Shown: positions 6,066-8,089 of the stretch, piece after piece
Layout: each line of letters opens with the position of its first letter
Position numbering within the stretch: position 1 is the first letter of the stretch
DNA from: Microcaldota archaeon
Lineage (GTDB): Archaea; Micrarchaeota; Micrarchaeia; Anstonellales; Anstonellaceae
Reading direction: 5' to 3'
Length of the DNA stretch: 8,089 nucleotides
Assembly: GCA_023248455.1 (NCBI GenBank)
Contig: JAHFEN010000025.1
Coordinates: 1 to 8,089, forward strand
Position numbers and translations under genes: made by a program
The notes under the pieces: model-generated
Databases searched by the model: none
What the model was told of the DNA's origin: nothing
The model's input: only the letters and a program-made list of their open reading frames with translations

Positions 6066-6983
6066 TTACCTGAATGCGCCAAGCACTTCTTCAAAGTCGG
6101 AGTAGGGCAGCGCGCCTGCGAAAATAATGCCAACGCCTGCGCCCTGCACCTCAACTGCGCTCACTGGGAGGTTGTAAGCGGAGTACCTGGAGAAAAGAAC
6201 AGCTGCCTCGTTCTGGACCCGCTTTGCAAGCGCAGCATTGCCCGCCCCTTTCCTGGAAAACACCAGGAAGGACGGGGTGCCGCGCATGCCCAATGCCTGC
6301 CCCTCCGCCTGCTGCGAGGCAACCACTGTGGACATCTTGCCGGTATCCAGGCAGAAGCTGAAAAGCGCTGTGTCAAGCGAAAGCCCAGCTGCATGGCTTT
6401 TGAGGGAAGCGGCTGATTGAGTACCCGAAGAAGCATAGAGCCTGTCATGCATTTCCCAGAACTTGCCCTGCGCCCCAGCGCACTCAGCTGCCTCAGCAGC
6501 CTTTTCTGCGCCAGGGTGCACGCTAAGCGGGTAATGCCTGTAGGCAAACTTGATTTCCGGGTGGCTGGCCCTTGTTTCCGAAATTGCGGCAAGCGCAGCA
6601 GCGGAGTACGGGCACTCGAAATCACCGTATTCCACCAATATTATGTCAGCGCTGCCGTTCCCCAGGAAATAAGCGGAATCGAAAGTTGCTGAAGTGATTT
6701 TCGCTTGAGCTGGAGCTGAGGTCTGCTGGCTGGGGTTTTCCGGCTGCTGCTTTTGCTGCGCAACGCGGCTCTCTTCTCCACGCCCGGAAAAGCTGAAAAG
6801 GATCAGAGCCAGGGCAATAATGACCGAAATTCCGATTGCTGCCAAAAAAAATGCCTTGGGCTTTTTTTCCCCTTGCCTTGCTGAAGCCGATTCGGCCGCA
6901 GCTGACTTTACCGGCACGCCCAACGATTGGGCGGACTTTGCCTTTTTGTGTCTTGCTGGAACTGGCTTTTTCTTTTTAGCCAT
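6066..6983 (-). CDS. Membrane-anchored DsbA-like thioredoxin with CPYS active site
   Basis: A 305-residue DsbA/Thioredoxin_4-type protein. Residues 1-43 are a Lys-rich cytoplasmic tail, 44-66 a membrane segment, and 70-95 a Gln/Pro/Ser linker. The thioredoxin domain lies outside and starts near 97. The active site at 124-127 is Cys-Pro-Tyr-Ser: the family's second cysteine (TGC or TGT) is TCC here. The rest of the fold is kept: YGDFECPY, the helical insert with CAGAQGKFWEMHDRLY (168-183), Cys211 in FCLDTGK, and the cis-Pro loop RGTPSF (Pro237). Between that loop and the closing GALPYSDFEEVL is an additional stretch of about 45 residues compared with usual members. A monothiol site cannot run the normal CXXC oxidation cycle alone, so an isomerase/reductase-like, glutathionylation-type or substrate-trapping role is possible. 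AAGGT lies eight bases before the ATG. Lies 69 bases downstream of the CPYC paralogue. Confidence 0.9.
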   Translation of the reverse strand: MAKKKKPVPARHKKAKSAQSLGVPVKSAAAESASARQGEKKPKAFFLAAIGISVIIALALILFSFSGRGEESRVAQQKQQPENPSQQTSAPAQAKITSATFDSAYFLGNGSADIILVEYGDFECPYSAAALAAISETRASHPEIKFAYRHYPLSVHPGAEKAAEAAECAGAQGKFWEMHDRLYASSGTQSAASLKSHAAGLSLDTALFSFCLDTGKMSTVVASQQAEGQALGMRGTPSFLVFSRKGAGNAALAKRVQNEAAVLFSRYSAYNLPVSAVEVQGAGVGIIFAGALPYSDFEEVLGAFR

Positions 6984-7012
6984 TTGATCTGACCTTAGGT
7001 AAAGGCGGGAGG

Positions 7013-7045
7013 AAAAAATAAAAAGACGAGCCCGTTTGCTGGGCT
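7013..7045 (-). terminator. Hairpin plus T-tract after the CPYC gene
   Basis: On the minus strand, seven bases after the TAA (7053-7055), AGCCC (7041-7045) pairs with GGGCT (7029-7033) around a seven-base loop and is followed by CTTTTTATTTTTT (7013-7025). It resembles an intrinsic terminator; the T-tract alone could stop archaeal polymerase. The same tract is also a plausible TATA element for the CPYS gene, whose ATG is about 36 bases further on. Confidence 0.5.
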
Positions 7046-7052
7046 GGCATTC

Positions 7053-7865
7053 TTACTTTGCAAGCGCAGCGTCCACCGCGCTTTTCAGCGATGTGTACTC
7101 AGCGCCATTTGGCAGAAGCACTCCGTTCAGGGCAAAGCTAGGGGTTCCCTGCACACCCACTGCATTTGCCTGCGAGGTACTCGCGGCAACCTGGCCGTTG
7201 TACTTGCCCGACTCGATGCAGCTGGTCATCGCGGCGCTGCTGAAACCGGCATTCGCTGCTATCGTCTTCAGGTTGGCAATGGAGAAGTCCCCCTTGTTCT
7301 CGCCCTTCTGCGCATTGAAAAGCGCGTCATGCATCTTGAAGAACGCCTCGTCCCCTCCGATTTCCCTGGCACAAAGCGCTGCATTCGCAGCATCCACGCT
7401 CTCCTGCCCAAGGAAGCTCATGATGTGGTAGACGAACCTGATTTTGTTGGTCTTGGCGTATTCGTTGCTTATTTTCGTGGCAGTCCCCCTTATGGGGTCG
7501 TACTGCGCCCCTCCCAGGTCGCGCCCGTAGACAATGCCGCAGTATGGGCACTGGAAGTCTGCGAATTCAATCACTGTGACCTTGGCGTCCTTCGGGCCTA
7601 TTGCCGGATCGTTTGCCACAAACGACCAGTCGCCTGTTGGGGCCTGCGCCTGCGCGCCTCCAGTTGCACCTGCTGCTGCGCCGGCTGCGCCAGCTGCCGC
7701 GCCTGCAGCTGCGCCCGCAGGAACAACAAGCTTGATCTTGCCTATGGCGTCTTGAAGCCCGCCCACGGTAACGTATACAGTGGCAGATACCAGGAGAGCG
7801 GCAAGTATGATCGCAATGCCTATGACATATTCGCCTTTCTCTAAAGCCTCGTTTTTGTCCGCCAT
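7053..7865 (-). CDS. Membrane-anchored DsbA-like thiol-disulfide oxidoreductase (CPYC)
   Basis: A 270-residue DsbA/Thioredoxin_4-type protein, probably catalysing disulfide formation in secreted proteins on the outer face of the membrane. A short N-terminus is followed by a membrane segment at about 13-35, then a low-complexity Gly/Ala linker at 50-70 (repeated GAAA units). The thioredoxin domain starts near 80. The active site FADFQCPYC gives Cys106 and Cys109. Cys165 in LCAREIGGDEAFFKMHD and Cys216 in SCIESGKY match the extra cysteine pair of the neighbouring paralogue and may form a second disulfide. The cis-Pro loop is VQGTPSF (Pro242), and FALNGVLLPNG ends the domain as expected. GGAGGTGG (7870-7877), with its core seven bases before the ATG, is the best ribosome site in the window and fixes the start. 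First gene of the minus-strand cluster. Confidence 0.93.
   Translation of the reverse strand: MADKNEALEKGEYVIGIAIILAALLVSATVYVTVGGLQDAIGKIKLVVPAGAAAGAAAGAAGAAAGATGGAQAQAPTGDWSFVANDPAIGPKDAKVTVIEFADFQCPYCGIVYGRDLGGAQYDPIRGTATKISNEYAKTNKIRFVYHIMSFLGQESVDAANAALCAREIGGDEAFFKMHDALFNAQKGENKGDFSIANLKTIAANAGFSSAAMTSCIESGKYNGQVAASTSQANAVGVQGTPSFALNGVLLPNGAEYTSLKSAVDAALAK
7650..7720 (-). repeat. Low-complexity Gly/Ala codon run
   Basis: Imperfect GCN/GGN triplet repetition encoding the Gly-Ala linker (residues about 49-72) of the CPYC protein. Such tracts can change length by slippage; here the reading frame is intact. Confidence 0.6.
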
Positions 7866-7869
7866 TTAT

Positions 7870-7877
7870 CCACCTCC
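7870..7877 (-). promoter_or_regulatory. Strong Shine-Dalgarno of the CPYC gene
   Basis: GGAGGTGG on the minus strand, a near-complete match to the archaeal 16S tail, with four bases between its end and the ATG at 7865. Confidence 0.8.
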
Positions 7878-7915
7878 AATTGTAAACAGAATGCGCGTGC
7901 CTCTGTTATTTTGAC

Positions 7916-7932
7916 AATGTTTTTAAACCATT
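7916..7932. promoter_or_regulatory. Near-palindromic TATA element shared by divergent genes
   Basis: AATGTTTTTAAACCATT reads almost the same on both strands (AATG-x-TTT-x-AAA-x-CATT, one mismatched pair). On plus it lies about 24 bases before the GTG at 7948. On minus it would start transcripts near 7898, giving the CPYC gene a leader of about 32 bases that includes its Shine-Dalgarno site. A second minus-strand candidate is CAAAATAACAG near 7902-7912. Confidence 0.5.
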
Positions 7933-7944
7933 CGCATTTGGTTT
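7925..7944. promoter_or_regulatory. 6-8-6 inverted repeat in the start region of the right-edge gene
   Basis: AAACCA (7925-7930) and TGGTTT (7939-7944) form a perfect inverted repeat across eight bases, lying between the TATA element and the GTG at 7948. The position suits an operator that blocks polymerase binding. Short enough to be chance. Confidence 0.3.
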
Positions 7945-7947
7945 GGC

Positions 7948-8089
7948 GTGAATCTTTCTGGACTACAGCATGAGACTGATGAGCATGGCGGCGACAGCCC
8001 GCAATTTGCCCCGCTCGTGGCTGCGACGGCTAACAGCGGCTTCAATATGCTGGAGGTATCCGCAGAGAATGCATATTCCAGCCGCGACA
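7948..8089 (+). CDS. Start of an unidentified gene (C-terminus off window)
   Basis: An open frame of 47 codons from GTG to the right edge, beginning M(V)NLSGLQHETDEHGGDS and continuing SPQFAPLVAATANSG. The protein family is not recognised. The start is about 24 bases from the centre of the TATA element at 7916-7932, the distance expected for a leaderless archaeal message, and the codon use (AGC, GGC, GAC, GAG) resembles the neighbours. A second plus-strand frame, from ATG at 7970, is also open to the edge but encodes an Arg/Trp-rich product unlike its neighbours, and I consider it the shadow. With so little sequence this remains a moderate call. Confidence 0.5.
   Translation, partial: MNLSGLQHETDEHGGDSPQFAPLVAATANSGFNMLEVSAENAYSSRD

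Noticed and set aside
6020..6154. N-terminal extension of the phosphatase frame to 6154
   Set aside because: It lies inside the end of the CPYS gene, adds no family sequence and lacks a promoter or ribosome site.
7329..7844. A 171-codon plus-strand frame opposite the CPYC gene
   Set aside because: Cys-rich, low-complexity product from the complement of the Gly/Ala linker and thioredoxin codons; no start signals.
7970..8089. Alternative ATG frame at the right edge
   Set aside because: Open to the edge but gives an Arg/Trp-rich product and lacks a ribosome site; the GTG frame fits the promoter and neighbouring codon use better.

Overview
The window looks like an ordinary chromosomal stretch of an archaeon. 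The evidence is TATA boxes of the type TTTATA or TTTTTAAA lying 20-50 bases before starts, a mix of leaderless starts and Shine-Dalgarno sites, heavy use of AGG for arginine, an archaeal-style surface protein rich in N-glycosylation sequons, and two membrane-anchored DsbA-like thioredoxins. A small-genome lineage such as a Diapherotrites/Micrarchaeota-type archaeon would fit the style of the proteins, but nothing here is diagnostic. I see no rRNA, tRNA, CRISPR array, insertion sequence or phage gene.

Layout. (1) 1-1023, minus: a homocitrate/isopropylmalate synthase family enzyme whose C-terminus runs off the left edge. (2) 1024-1241: an AT-rich divergent promoter region holding a perfect 15-bp palindrome between two opposed TATA boxes. 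(3) 1242-2468, plus: a complete malic enzyme. (4) 2579-5236, plus: a two-gene operon. The first gene encodes a secreted, C-terminally anchored six-bladed NHL beta-propeller with a long helical stalk. Three bases later comes a small protein with two membrane segments and a long Ala/Ser-rich helical loop. (5) 5237-7865, minus: three genes. In transcription order they are a DsbA-like protein with a normal CPYC site, a second DsbA-like protein in which the site reads CPYS, and an inositol monophosphatase family phosphatase. The phosphatase stop codon abuts the plus-strand operon's stop codon with no gap. (6) 7866-7947: a second divergent promoter region, with a near-symmetric TATA element. (7) 7948-8089, plus: the probable start of another gene, leaderless from GTG.

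Working together. The acyltransferase and malic enzyme both act on central 2-oxo acids and acetyl-CoA/pyruvate/malate metabolism, and they share a possible operator, so joint control is plausible. The propeller protein and its partner probably form a cell-surface assembly. The two DsbA-like proteins would work outside the membrane on disulfides; the CPYC protein could be the oxidase, and the CPYS one a monothiol variant with a different role. The phosphatase has no evident link to redox work. The least described items are the propeller/helical-loop pair and the CPYS/CPYC tandem.
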